From contig JASJZH010000001.1 of the NCBI GenBank assembly GCA_037178975.1, forward strand, positions 434,001-498,000: 64,000 bases of DNA, in the 5' to 3' direction. Each line of letters opens with the position of its first letter. The stretch's first letter is position 1. Below are positions 47,038 to 59,243 of the stretch, piece by piece. The notes beneath the pieces were generated by a model. It worked only from the letters and a program-made list of their open reading frames with translations. It had not been told where the DNA came from and searched no databases. Origin of the DNA: Oscheius tipulae. Its lineage: Eukaryota; Nematoda; Chromadorea; Rhabditida; Rhabditidae. Made by a program: the position numbers and the translations under genes.

Positions 47038-50000
47038 TTAGGCTTGAAGCGGCTGCAGTTCCTGGAATCTGGGCCCGGAGCGACTCTTCGTGATGGCGTG
47101 GACGCAGTTGAAGGAAAGGAACGAAGTCGGGATTTGGGCTAGGATAGCCGGGAGCAGACAGAGCCCGTGGAACAGACCCCAAATGACCACGAGGGTGATG
47201 GTCTTGACGAAGACGAGTGGCACGTAGTTCTGAAAAAAAAAATATAGCGGCAAAAACAGGGAGATAAAGAGACAGGGAGACAGTGACAGCGAGACAGAGA
47301 GATGAAGGGACAGTGAACCAGAGACAGGGAAACCGAGACAGAGAGATAGAGACAGGCAGAGGCAGTGACTGGGGCGGAAGAAAGACAGAGACAGAGAGAC
47401 AGGCACTGTTCCTGCTCATTATCTGCTAACGGTTAACCTACTTTCAAAGAAACCAAAGGAAGAATACAGATCACAGTAGACAGCCCGGCCTGGGTCATAG
47501 GCCAGGCGATATTTGTGATGGTATGTCGAAGCCGGTCATAGGGTTTCTCCAACGGGATCACGACCATCTCCCCGTTCCTCACAGTATGTCTTTCCTTCAA
47601 CTGATAGTGGTAGGTAGTATGGGCGACAAAGTCCACAGCCATTCCGATTGAGATCAACACCGCGCAGAGAGTCACAGGATCCAGGTCCAGATGCCAGAAG
47701 GACAGATAGCCCATGACGCCGAGAGAGATTGAGGCGATAGCCGCAGTGGCCATCACGACACTGATGGGGTTCTGGATGAAGATCGTACAGACGATGGCCA
47801 TGCAGAACAGCGTCCAGAAGCAGGTCTGTGAGGTCAGAGACTTCAGACTGAGCATCTGGTCCACGAACATGGCATTGACGTTCCAGACTGAGGCGTTGAG
47901 GGAGGGGTATCTGGAAGATTGGAGGTGGTGATAGTATGAGTCAGACATGTTTCGTTTGAGCTGGCTAAAATGGCAAAAAATGAATATTTTGACTCAAACT
48001 AATGGTGCAGTAGGCTATCAGTAAGATTAAAAAAGAATCAGAAGAATGAGTGTTCGAACCCGAAATATATAATTGGGTTTGTAGTCGGAGCGCTAATCGA
48101 CTGAGCCAATTTTTGCGAGGTAATATTTAGTAGAAGCTAACCGTTAACATACCGATCAGCAATCTCTCTCCACTTTAGCATCAAATTGATCCTGTCGTCC
48201 CAACTGGTAGTATTGTCATACGTCACCATCAGCGTGAACTTTCGCACAGGAATACTAAATTTTTGACTGTTTAAAACCACTCGAATCTGCTCACGTCTGA
48301 TTGTAGTCAGCCCGAATGAAAGCCCTGTTGTGCTCGTAAATTGGACTGCCCAGGAAGCCCTTCAACTTGCTCCATCCAAAGTCACGATCATCGGCCACCA
48401 CGTTCTCATCGTCGTAGTCGAAGACGTCTGTGGCCACGGACTTGAAGTAGGTCTCGTAGTCGCGGAGCCAGAACATGGTGAACTCTTTTCCACGGCACGT
48501 GGGCATGCTCTCGAATTCGGTGATGAACTGCTCCAACTTGAGTTTTTCGGCAGTATTCTCGATGTTGATAGGGTTGTTGATGACGATAGTCACAGGGTAG
48601 TACTCTTTCCACACTGAAAATATAGAGTCAATCCCTCTTTTTCTGTCTCTCTCAAAACTTACAGTAATCCTCGATAAGTCTATTGGGTCTCCTGACGGGA
48701 GAGTCCTGAGGCAAGATCTTTCCGGTATCCAGTTTGGCAGTCATCGAGAGTGTACCCATCACCCCAAAGTACCAATAAAACATGGTTCCGACGATTAGGA
48801 GACTGACGAAGCCTTTGTGCTCCAACAGGCGACAGTAGAAGTGAAGGAAGCTGTTGATGACCTTCCTGGTTCGAACCCGCCAGCCTGGAGTGCTTCCCTT
48901 CGGAGTCTCCGCGTCTGGTGAAGAGCAGAAGTACAGAACGGGACAGAAGAGAATGATGGTGTAGATGTAGGCAAAGCCCAGTGCCAGCGCACAGCCGAGA
49001 CAGAAGATGGATATTTCTGAAAGTCACTGTCACTGTCACTGTCTCTCTTACCTTCAGTCGGAGTCAACCAGCCAATCATGAAAGTGACCACATTGGTCAA
49101 GGTGGTCGTTGTGATAGAGGGACCGACTTCTATTAGAACCTGACCAAGTCTCTCGGCTTCTGTTGTCCGGAGAGGCTGTCTGAGCCAGGCATGGACGGTC
49201 AGGAAAGAGTCGTTGACACCTGAAATTTTTCTGTCTCTCTGTTTGTCTGTTTCTGTCTCTATGTCTCTCTGCGCCTGTACCTCTGAAGACTTACCAATTC
49301 CCATGATCAAAAAGGGCATGATGAGCATGAGAGAGTTTGTCCTGTTTCCGAGGAAGTTACTCAGTCCGAGAGTAGTCGATACAGCCAGAAGTGGGACCAC
49401 AGCACAGGCTACTGCCACAATGACTGTCTTCAAATTGAGCCTATTGAAATAGTGAGCGGAGCCGCAAATGGTCAAGCAGACGAAGCAGAACATGACTGAG
49501 ATTCCTGTCCCGAGATAGGGAGCCATTCTCTGGCCATCCTTATTCATTTCTGTGTCCACGACTTCGCATCCGATTGCCTGAAAATCGAGTTTTTAATCGC
49601 CAAAAACCTCCAAAATCTCAAAGGAGCCCAAAGATAATTAAAAAATAAACGCTTTGGCATCAGTAGGAATTGAATCCGACACCTCTGAATTTATAGTCCG
49701 CGATCTAACCAACTGCGCTAAGTAAGCAAAGGGTTCTTTGGCAGAAAAAATATAACTCACAAGCATTTCGATCTTATTATCCATCTTGGCAGTATAAGCC
49801 GTTGCGTAGTCATACACGGCCATTTCCCAGGCATTCAGCCTGTCCAGATCCGAAGAGGTCTTGACCTCGCCCAAGAATGACAGAGAGATTACGGTCAAAT
49901 GCTCAATGTTGGTCACGTTGGAGCTGTTGCCAGTCTTGACTCCGTAAAAGTTCCTCTCCAAATGGACTTTCATCCCTCGCATTTCAGCAATGGGGTAGTT

Positions 50001-50888
50001 CAGAAGAAGAGACGGGGCTCCAGTCAGAATTTTGTCTGACAGAGCCAGAAGGAAGTAGGACAGAACGGAATTGGCTTTGCAGTAGTGACCGCAGAAATCA
50101 TCGTAGGTCACTTGACCGCCGTTTACGGTAGCTGTGAGGTTCTTCGAGAGGTAGACCTGAAAACAGTACCTCTATCTCTCTGTCTCTCACTGACCATTTG
50201 CTGAACAGCTTCCTGTAGATACTCCAGCCGATGCATCGAACCATTGTCCTTTGCCAGCATGAGGACAGTAGTTAAGGCTGGATCTCCTTCCGATCCCAGG
50301 AACTCCCGGTAGATGTCATTCTCGAACCGCGCTCGTGAAGTACTGGGAGTGTAACCGTCTCTCACATTGTCTTTAAGCCGCAGGTTGACCATGAAAACTG
50401 GAAGAGAGGTGTTTTAGAAAGTCAAGGAAGCGACTTACGTGACAGGGAGCAGAGAATGAGTCCAGCTATCAGGAAGGCATAGGGACAGTAGCCGATAGCT
50501 CGTCCCCAGAGCTCAAAGCTACTTTCTAGGGAGAGACCACGGAAGAAGAAAAGCAGCTCTTCGGATTTGGTTTCTGGAAAAATGTTTGTGCTACAGTGAT
50601 AGTGCTCATTCTCTGTCATTATACGGTACGTTCAGAGCCCACTTCGTACAGCTGGTCACGTCCCAAAACCTGTACTCTCTCATGACCGCTGACACATGTC
50701 TCCTTGACCAGAAAGGTCCGGCCACGTGACTCACATGGGAACAGGAGGCTCAGTGTTGACCAGAACGATTCAGACAAAAACTCACTGGGCTGATTCCTCC
50801 TCAGAGAGTCCAGTCGCTTTTGGGGCGGTGTCTCGGCCAGGGGAGACTTCTCCTGGAGCGGAGATCCTTCCTCCGGTGATGGGACCAT
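47038..50888 (-). CDS. Patched-related (PTR-type) transmembrane protein
   Basis: Eleven exons: 50888-50786, 50573-50439, 50397-50195, 50156-49761, 49577-49295, 49219-49052, 49016-48663, 48613-48295, 48254-48153, 47910-47442, 47229-47038. They give 907 aa ending in TAA. The layout is Patched/NPC1/RND: a first span near residue 65, an extracellular loop, a sterol-sensing-type block of five spans (about 295-480), a second large loop, and five more spans (about 705-890). Both halves carry the family GxxxD motif (IGVNDSF near 375, GMAVDF near 775), thought to couple proton or sodium flow to lipid transport. PTR proteins act at the plasma membrane in moulting and lipid traffic in nematodes; the role here is not known. 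Two introns carry tRNA-like elements in the gene's orientation. A poly(A) signal lies at 46777-46772. Confidence 0.92.
48048..48118 (-). pseudogene. tRNA-like element in PTR intron 9
   Basis: A box (TTGGCTCAGTCGATTAGCGC) and B box (GGGTTCGAACA) are on the sense strand of the host gene. The arms do not form a full cloverleaf. Confidence 0.55.
49660..49734 (-). pseudogene. tRNA-like element in PTR intron 4
   Basis: A box (TAGCGCAGTTGGTTAGA) and B-box-like GGATTCAATTCC are on the sense strand of the host gene. The anticodon and acceptor stems pair poorly. It fills nearly half of the 183-nt intron. Confidence 0.55.
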
Positions 50889-50939
50889 TTTATAGATTAG
50901 TCCGTCACACCCGTAAACCTCGGACGGAATAACTGAAAA

Positions 50940-53900
50940 TGCTGTCAAAAAGTGGTAGAAAAGAAAAGACCGAGAGAGCGAGAAGAGGGCACATGTGTGG
51001 GAGAGAGCGCTCAGGCGAAGGACACCCGACAGTTTATGTTCAAATGATTTTTCTTCGCACCTCGCGAATGTTTGTAGGTTTCGTAAACAGAGGGAGGGGA
51101 AAGCTGGAAAAAGGAGGGAGACTGGAGGGACATCTGCCTCCGATTAGGATCATTGACTCTGTCCATGGGGGATGGTTGAAAAGTGGTGGGAAAGGTCATG
51201 GCGATGGGAAAATACAGTCTGTCTCTGTCTCTGCCGAAGGTCAAGGTTCACAGTTTGTCAAAACAAGGAAAAATTGGCGGCAGTGTTGATTTGGGAGAGA
51301 GGTGCAAAAAAGACGACGGCTGGTGATAAATCACAGCCGGCAGTCTTCGCCGCCTGCTGCTAATTAAAGATAGTGTAAATAGGAGAGAGGAACTTTCCAG
51401 AACTTTTTTTGGAGATCCAAAAATTCGGGTAGGAAGCTCGAATGAGGAAGGAAAAAAGACGAGCAGGTGTTTCTCCGAAGCAGTCTGTTTGCTCCTGAAC
51501 TAACACTGGCGGGATCAGCTTCCCTCGGTGTTTAAGCCAGTAAACACGCTGTAATAGCCATACAGTCTGGGAGATAGACAGAGAGATACTCCTGAGGATT
51601 CCATATGATTCACCGGGCCTTTTGGTCAAAGAAACATGACCCACACTCAGTGGTCCAGTGATGACAAGTGGTTTGAACCCAAAATAACCTGACTGTTGTC
51701 AAAAGAGGGACAGGAACTAGATGGAACAGAAGAAGCCCCTATCCTCATCATTATACGTAAGAGAGTGAGAACTGGACTAGACAGAGATGATATTACGTTG
51801 TATGAGAGTCATTCTTTGTCTGGACCTCCAGGGAGAGGAGAATGACTCTTCCTGTTTGACATGGTGAAGACAGGCTGCGGCTAATTTCGAGATAAGTATA
51901 GCTTAGAGAAGTCTTGTGGCATGTCAACACCCCCGTACGCATTTCAAAATTAGTTTTGTACCCGGAAGACACAGTGACTGTCTCTCCGTCTCTTTGTCCC
52001 TCTGTCTCTCTGTCTCTCCGTCTCTCTATCTCTTTCTGTCCTCAGCCTTCAGTCTCTCTGTTTCCCTCCGTTTCAAACTGCAAAAAGGAACAAACTAATC
52101 CGATATCCTTAGCATCGTCCAACTGGTTTAGGAGCACTGAACTCTTAATCTTTCTGTACCTATCAAACCATGTGACCTATGCCAATGAGTCAGGCCTGCC
52201 GAAAAAGTTGGAAAGGCGGGAAATTGGAAAAGAAATGAGTGGAAGAGGAACGTCTGATTGGAAAATGACGTTTCTAGAGATAGGAATCAATAGAATCAGG
52301 TATCTTTGGTGTCATTCAGAAGCCGAGAAGTTTCACCCGTACTCTCTCGGCAACCAAAATAAGAATAATGACATTGTGAGCCTAATACTTAGAATTTAAG
52401 CGAGTAATTTAGCCATAAATGACACAGATTATGAGTATGAGTAACAGCAGATGTTTAAATATGTGAGGTGAAAAGGGACGAGATGGTTTTGGCCCCTGGT
52501 AGAAGATCAATTGCGGGAAGAGGGCAGCGCCCGAACCGGTCGACGGGGGGCGACCGACGTGCCAATGCTGGTACAGTCGGTGCCAATTAACGACATTTTC
52601 ACGCGGTTTTCCAGAAAAAAATATTGCTGGATTGGTGGTTGAGAGCCCAAAGGATAGGGTCACGCTGTCCAGCTGAGCAAACTTGGTCAGGAATCATGGA
52701 GAGAGAAATCAAAATAATAGAGTCAGGAAGAGAGAATGTGAGTGACAATGACAATAACCATGCCAGTGACAGTGACTGTTATAATTCTAGAAAACACTAT
52801 AGACCCAGACAAGGTCAATCCACCTGAAGTCTTGTTTTCCTATCCCCCTAGTCCGTAATTTTCCCGATTAGGAACTGGATTTTGCCCCTCACAAAAAGGT
52901 CATAGTGACAGTCCAATTAGCACAGTACTTTTCCCTGACGGGGAAATGATATCATAGGGAGAGAGACAGCGAGACAGCAAGAGAGTGAGGCGGAGAGACA
53001 GAGAGACAGGTACACAGAGAGACAAAGATACTGAGAGTCAGGGATACAGAAAGACCAAGTGTTCCTCTCCATCCGGAACTCTCATTAGCTAAAGCTTTTA
53101 ATCTCTTGGCTATCAGATTGTTTTTAGGCCCCCCGTACTAAAGGAACTGCTACTCTCTAGGAATATAGTCAGTAAAAAGCGAAGAAAGGCTGGGAAACAA
53201 TAAAGAACCGATTCTTTGTTATCTCTAGATAAAATGGAACCCATCAAAATGTGTGTTCAGGTGCAAAGATAGAAAATTGCAACACGATTGGAATCATTTG
53301 GAGAAGACCACGGTTTTTGCGAATGAATCAGTCTTTTCATAAACAGTCCCTCTTCTTGTCAGAAAAAATATAAACATAAGCAGACAAACAGACAGAAAGT
53401 TAGCTATGCGAATAGATAGCTTATCAGGCAAAGATTATATGGAGAGGAAAAGCGTTTTGTGATTTAATGGCGAAACAATGTCGTGGAATTGGGAGAAGAG
53501 ATGATCGGAAGTTAGGTTTGTAATACCGATTTTTTGATCTGACTCTATTTCTGTCTTTCTGTCTCTATACTTCTCTCTGTCTCTCTGACCCTCTGTCTCG
53601 CTATCTCTGTGCCTGTCTCTGTCTCTCTCTGTCTGAATCAAAAGACAAGTAAACTAACAGATGTTGAAGACTGACTCACTCTGTTGTTCAGGATAGCGTG
53701 TACTTTTTGTATTTGTCAGAATATAGTGAAATGGGAGCAGCAAACAGCGGTGAATACTTTTCTGGGACCTATGCTAAGGAATCAGGAAGGGAGAGAAGAA
53801 AATAGGTAGGAGCATGCAAAAGAATACGACCAAGAAGAGGGATGCCATGTCTTATAATGCCCTCTCTGTTTATTAAATACCGCCCAAATGACGGTAGACT

Positions 53901-55780
53901 GTTTAGAAATAGTTTGATGACTAATTGTCAAAAAGCGATGGTACCCAGTGGGTTCGTCGAGGGAATCAGTGAGCGATTCAGTCAAAATTTGTTCAACGAA
54001 GAACCGCATAAGGTAATGTGTTTTCTCGCGCCGTACGGCGCCTAATCAAACAGACGCTTTCACATGTTATGCCCGAATTCTGGTCAAAAAGGGCAATAAC
54101 AATCTCTGGATCCACAAGAAAAATACGACACAAAGACAGAGCCTTAGAAAAGAGTCAAGGACTGGAAAAAGTAAGCAAGATGCGATGTTCTCTGATCTCT
54201 TGGCTAAATCTTCTAATGAGGCTCACAGAGTCGCTTAGGGCTAATTATCTCCCGTACGAGCTCGCAAATAAGCTCGAAAGACAAAAACAGAGATAGAGAC
54301 AGAATCTCATATAAAAAACTGGAATCGATGGCTGTGTGGACATCAAAAAGACGAGAGCCATATAAGACCCTCCTCCGTCCGGCGGCGATTGTGCTCTGCT
54401 GGATAATGGGCAGAAAGAGAAGGCTTGCTCCTCTGAAAAAAAACAGGAGGAGGAGCCTCTTCTTTCCTCTCTTTACAACCAGACGAAAGAGCCAACAGAT
54501 CAGTCTTTTCTCACGTGACTCTCAGCTCCTGGCAAAGTAACTGAAGAGGGGGGTTTAGGAAGAATTTTAAAGGGACTTTACCATAGGGCTGGAAGCTTAG
54601 CTAACAGATGGAAGGTGAGGAAAAAATTGCCGGAGAGGAGAACCGAACAATTAAGGGGATGGGTGGTAATGAGGGGAGAAGTAGTATGATGGATTGGCAG
54701 GTGTGTCCAATCGTTGGAGATGGTATGGAGAGACAGAGAGACAGAGAGACAAAGACAGTGCCAAGAATTCCCAAGCAATCAACTATCTTTTGTTTGTTCT
54801 CCAGACACGAAAAACTATTTGATCGAGAGCTGTTTTTCTGCGAGCATCAAACAGACACTGGGGTGGTCTTGAACCCTGGAGAGAACTCGCGAGATTGGAG
54901 TCTCGCCTTTGCAAAGAGTGATAGATTGGCACAATCGGTTTAGCCACAATCTTTTGAACTTGGTGTGGAGGAAAGAGAAACAGAGAAGCAGAGACAGAGA
55001 GAACAAAGAGGACAATGTGCATCTCTTCTTCCCAGACCCATTCCAACTTTTATGGAGGAATGCAAAAGATACCGGTAAAATCCAGAAATTCAAAATGGAA
55101 AGAAGCAGAAAACAGACTGATCCTGGGGATTCAAGAGATTTTTCAATACACTTTGGCATCTGTTTCCAATTCACTTCTTATCACTGGTCTTAAAGATCGT
55201 CTGTCTTTTCCTCATTTATAGACCCATTGTTATCGAGAAGGAGAGTAGCCAATCACATCAAAAAAACATGCCGTTCTTTTGATCATCCAACGGGGAAACC
55301 CCATTGAATTGGGACGTGGGAAGTAACAAAAATTGCGTGCAATTAGGCGAGGGAAAGAGATGAAGGAAATAGATTGAAAACAGCTGTTTGGAGGACAGAG
55401 CGAAGGGGAAATGCCTTGGAGGTCAGGAGCAGAGCTAGCAGACTCTCTCCGGAGGGCTGGCAACAACGCACATGTTGGTCAGAGGACAGAGAGATGGCGG
55501 TCACACGCACACATGACGAGAGGTTTTGGGGGGAAAAGGACGCAGAGGGTGGCTCTCCCCGTTAGCGCATTAGACGATTGAGTTGGTGGATGGGGTGTGG
55601 GGTGGATTAGGATGAGCTCGACCAGGTACGGAGAGAGATAGAGAAACAGAGAGACAGAGAGATAGAGAGACAGGGATAGAGAGATAGAGAGGCCACACTC
55701 TGTTTTAAAACCTTTATTATAAGCTCTAGTCCATAAATTATACATGATCGATGTACAGAAAAAGTAAAAAATACATAAAA
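50940..55780. other. Intergenic interval without supported genes
   Basis: Only short weak ORFs are present. Low-complexity blocks include TCTCTG at 51980-52065 and 53545-53630, and GACAGAG at 52965-53020 and 55630-55690. This is roughly 4.8 kb between the PTR start and the 3' end of the coiled-coil gene. Confidence 0.5.
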
Positions 55781-55788
55781 GATGGCAG

Positions 55789-58700
55789 TCACTCTTTAGA
55801 TTCAGTAGACAAGAACTCTTCCAGCATGACTTCTTCTTGGACGCGCCGAGACTCATCTCCGGGTCGTTCCAGAGGTTCTGAATAAGTGATGATACTATCT
55901 GTCCAAGTGGTACTGTCCCTATCCCTGTCTCTCTGCCCTACCTGTCAAAGTACTAGGTCCTCCATCCATGTTGATGATAGTTATGGCGCTCTTAGCCTGC
56001 TGTCTGATCATGTCCACCTCCTCTTCCGTCCTGGCTACAGTAGCCAGAGCCTCCAGATGGGTCATGGCCTGCTCTGTCTGGTTACAGAACCTGACCAGCT
56101 TGTCGACCTTGCGGTTTAGGTCCTTGATCTTGCTCTCCAGATCCGAACTGTTTCTCAGGAAAGAGTCTATATCCATGACGGCGGTAGCCCTCTCCATGCA
56201 CATCTGCTGAGCACGACCCATCCTTGTACTGCAGAGATTGGCTAGGCGGTTCCCTTCATCAGCGGTTGAGCGCATTTCTTCAAGGGATATTTGGAACCTG
56301 GAAAATTAAATGTCTCTGTCTCTATTTTCTTGTTTCAAAACCAGCCAGACTGTCTCCCTCTTGAGAAATTTCCCCTCTCACGCGAAACACTATCATGATC
56401 AGTCTCATTCACTCCCCGTAAGCCACTTTCCTTCCTCCACTCTCCCTCCAATCCTCTCCTTTTTGGGAAGAGGGCTCTCAGGAAAAGGTTTATGATGCGA
56501 AGCCTGCCCTTTATGCTGATCCGATCAGTACAAATACAGTTCGCTACCGATACATTCCCGCCGGAGGAGGAAGGGGTGGACTGAACCGGCCGCCCGCAGT
56601 GCTTTTTTGTACTCGATTTGCAACGATGCCGTCCAGCGAAGAACCCGAATTCTACATTCTGTCCACAGACCAGCCTAATCATTGTTCGTCTCTAATTGCC
56701 ATATCATCTCGGTCACTATAGCCAATTTTCTACAGATTAGTTCTTCTATCTCTCTGTTTCCCTGTCTCTCTCTCTTTGTCTATCTGTCTCTTTGCTCCTC
56801 GAATCGACCTCTACTCAGTTCGTAAAATCACCACCACGCCCATCCTGCTTATATTCTCATCGTTTTTTTGGTCCCGAGCACACAAACTACCCCGTCGCAA
56901 AATACCTTTCCAGTTTTTGGCTCATTAATCTCCTGTTCAGCACCCCAAGGTGTTGGCAGCCTTTCGGCCTCCAAATGACTCATCCTGAGCTCGTTTTGTA
57001 TCAAGGCTACCATGGAATGGGTTTTTCGTATACTACTGTTCTTTAGATCTGTCTCTCTTTCCCCCTATCTCTCTGTTCCTCTCAGTCAATCCCAAAAACC
57101 TTTCTCTATGTTTCTTCGTGTTTCAGTATGTCTCTGTCTCCATGCCTCTCTGTTCTTGTTGCTCTGTCTCCCCCATTCTCACTCCGCATTCGACCTTCTG
57201 AATGGTTATTCCCTCAAAAAAGGACTGTCCTCGGTCGCCTGTCACTCAACTTACTTTAACAATAGGTCACTTCCAGCGGTAGTCTTCAAAACCTCCTCCA
57301 CGGCCTCGTCGGCGCATCTGCAATCGGGGAACATTAGTTTTTCTTTAGCGATACAGCGCGCTTTTTTCTTTTTTCGGATATAGACTTTCTCTATATAGCA
57401 CCTGGTCCTTGAGAGGGGAGGCTGATCCGGATTCGGAACACGTGGAAAGAGAAAAATGGACGGGGGCAGTGGAAAGTGCAGACGCGGTTCCCGCACACTC
57501 TAAGGAACATATGTTCCTAGTTTTCTTATTTTTCTTCTCCCTTCAACGATTTAGTAAGAAAGATTAAGTTTGTCCTAATGAATTTATTTACCAACTATAG
57601 GCCATTTCTAACCTCTAGCGACACTTACGAATTCTTTAGAGGTGGAGTGCGAAAGGCCTCTCGCGAGGATGTTACAGTAATCCTAGCTCAGGCTGGCTGG
57701 CGATAAAATTGTAGAAAAATCTGCCAGGAAACTCTTGAAAAAGTGTGAAACCCGAAAATAGGGCTCTGCTCAACTATTTTGGCCATTCTCAACGTTTTTC
57801 TTACGCATTTTCTTCTAAATTTGTTGTCAAGTAGGTCTATGCATGTCTAAAATTAAACGGTCAAGATGGGGGAAAGCATGCGAAAAATAGTAAAAAATGA
57901 AAAGTTTGGAAATTTTTCGAGCGCGAACAGCTTGCCACCAGCCTTTAAATTCAGGTGCCGCTCTTCGTTGATAGTAGACTATAGAGATGCTTCATAGTTT
58001 TGCAGAAAAAAACAACAAATGGAGTCAGGCGCGGGGGCCAACCTTGCTCTGTTTTGTAGTGTTGTTTTGAGCGCTAACCTACTGAGCCATAGCGGTGAGC
58101 TCGGCACCGAAATTCAGAAAGTAGGTAAGCACCAGTTACATACACTTACGATTAGATAATATGGGGAGCTCCCTAAATTTATTATGGTTCTATCCTTATT
58201 TGGATTTTTAAGACGTACACAAACATCCTTAACTTGTCCACAATTTCAGCCTATAGCTTCCTCCTTATCCTTGACCCGTAGCACACATTCTTTACCGCCA
58301 ATAATCCCAAAAAGGCAATGATCCAAGACGAACCATTTCGCCATCTCCTCCTTTAAAAAAGGAGAGAGAGGACATCCAGCACATTAACACCTAGCGTACC
58401 AATTACTTTTTGCCCCGTTCTGAAAGGCCGTACGTCTCATCTCAGACACGCACCAATTTGCTAGGAGGAGTTTATGCAAAAGGTCACGCCGGCTCGTGCC
58501 AGCTATAATTCTAAACTTAGTGGCCTGCCCCAGCTGGTCCCGATTTGCAGCACGTGTTCGCCCCCGACACTTTTTGCACGGTGATTTTAAGAAATTTTGT
58601 TTTAAAAACTAACGTTTCAGTTGGTGAAAAGAGACGCGGTAGCATTTGGCCTGGCGGTGCACTGTCAACAGTCCACGAGGATTATGCGCTTAGGCCAATG

Positions 58701-59084
58701 AGACGAACCGCTTTACGTAAAGGGACTATGAGGCAAGCAATTTTTTGCATGGTTTTTGCATGACCGCTAAAAATAAAAGACAGACGAAATTGTGAGACCG
58801 GGAGACGACAGGGAGCATATCAATGTTTTTTTGTATTACCTTCAGGACTAACGGACCCCCTGGGTTGTTTTTTGGTCAATCAGCCAATTATCCTTCTATT
58901 TGAACAGTTCAATCCCACGTGAAAATCCTCACCTCTGTTGTTCTCCAATCAGCGTGGGCACCACGTTTTGACGCAGTCTTTCTACTCTAAAAAAACTTTA
59001 CTCTCGTAAAATATTATTTGACCCTCACCCAGACGTTAATTCCTGCTGGACAGAGGCCAGGGTATCTCTCAGACTTTCGAGCAT
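55789..59084 (-). CDS. Coiled-coil protein, 184 aa, family not recognised
   Basis: Four exons (59084-59029, 58986-58933, 56297-55942, 55877-55789) join in matching phases to 185 codons ending in TGA. Nearly the whole chain is helical and heptad-like: [70 protein letters not shown]. It ends in an acidic tail ([15 protein letters not shown]). Size and style recall small subunits of tethering or BLOC/BORC-like complexes, but no signature allows a name. Intron 2 is 2.6 kb, far longer than most here, and contains the second dispersed repeat with its tRNA-like head. An AG lies 1 nt upstream of the ATG. AATAAA lies at 55718-55713, 71 nt after the stop. Confidence 0.7.
57641..58105 (-). repeat. Dispersed repeat, copy B, with tRNA-like head
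   Basis: The body 57641-57980 matches 35102-35455. 58036-58105 (minus strand) is a tRNA-like head with A box ATGGCTCAGTAGGTTAGCGC and a weak B box (AAGGTTGGCCCCC). It lies within intron 2 of the coiled-coil gene, in the sense orientation. Confidence 0.7.
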
Positions 59085-59243
59085 TCTGTACCATCTTATA
59101 TTTACCGCTTGACACAAAAAATGGTATTTCTTGGTGAGAACCAAAAACTCAAAAAAAAAATATGTGATAGAATTCTTTATGGCAGTGGTTTAACCGGTAG
59201 AACTGGATGGACTAGGAACTTGTGAGTAGCAGTTTAAAAAAAA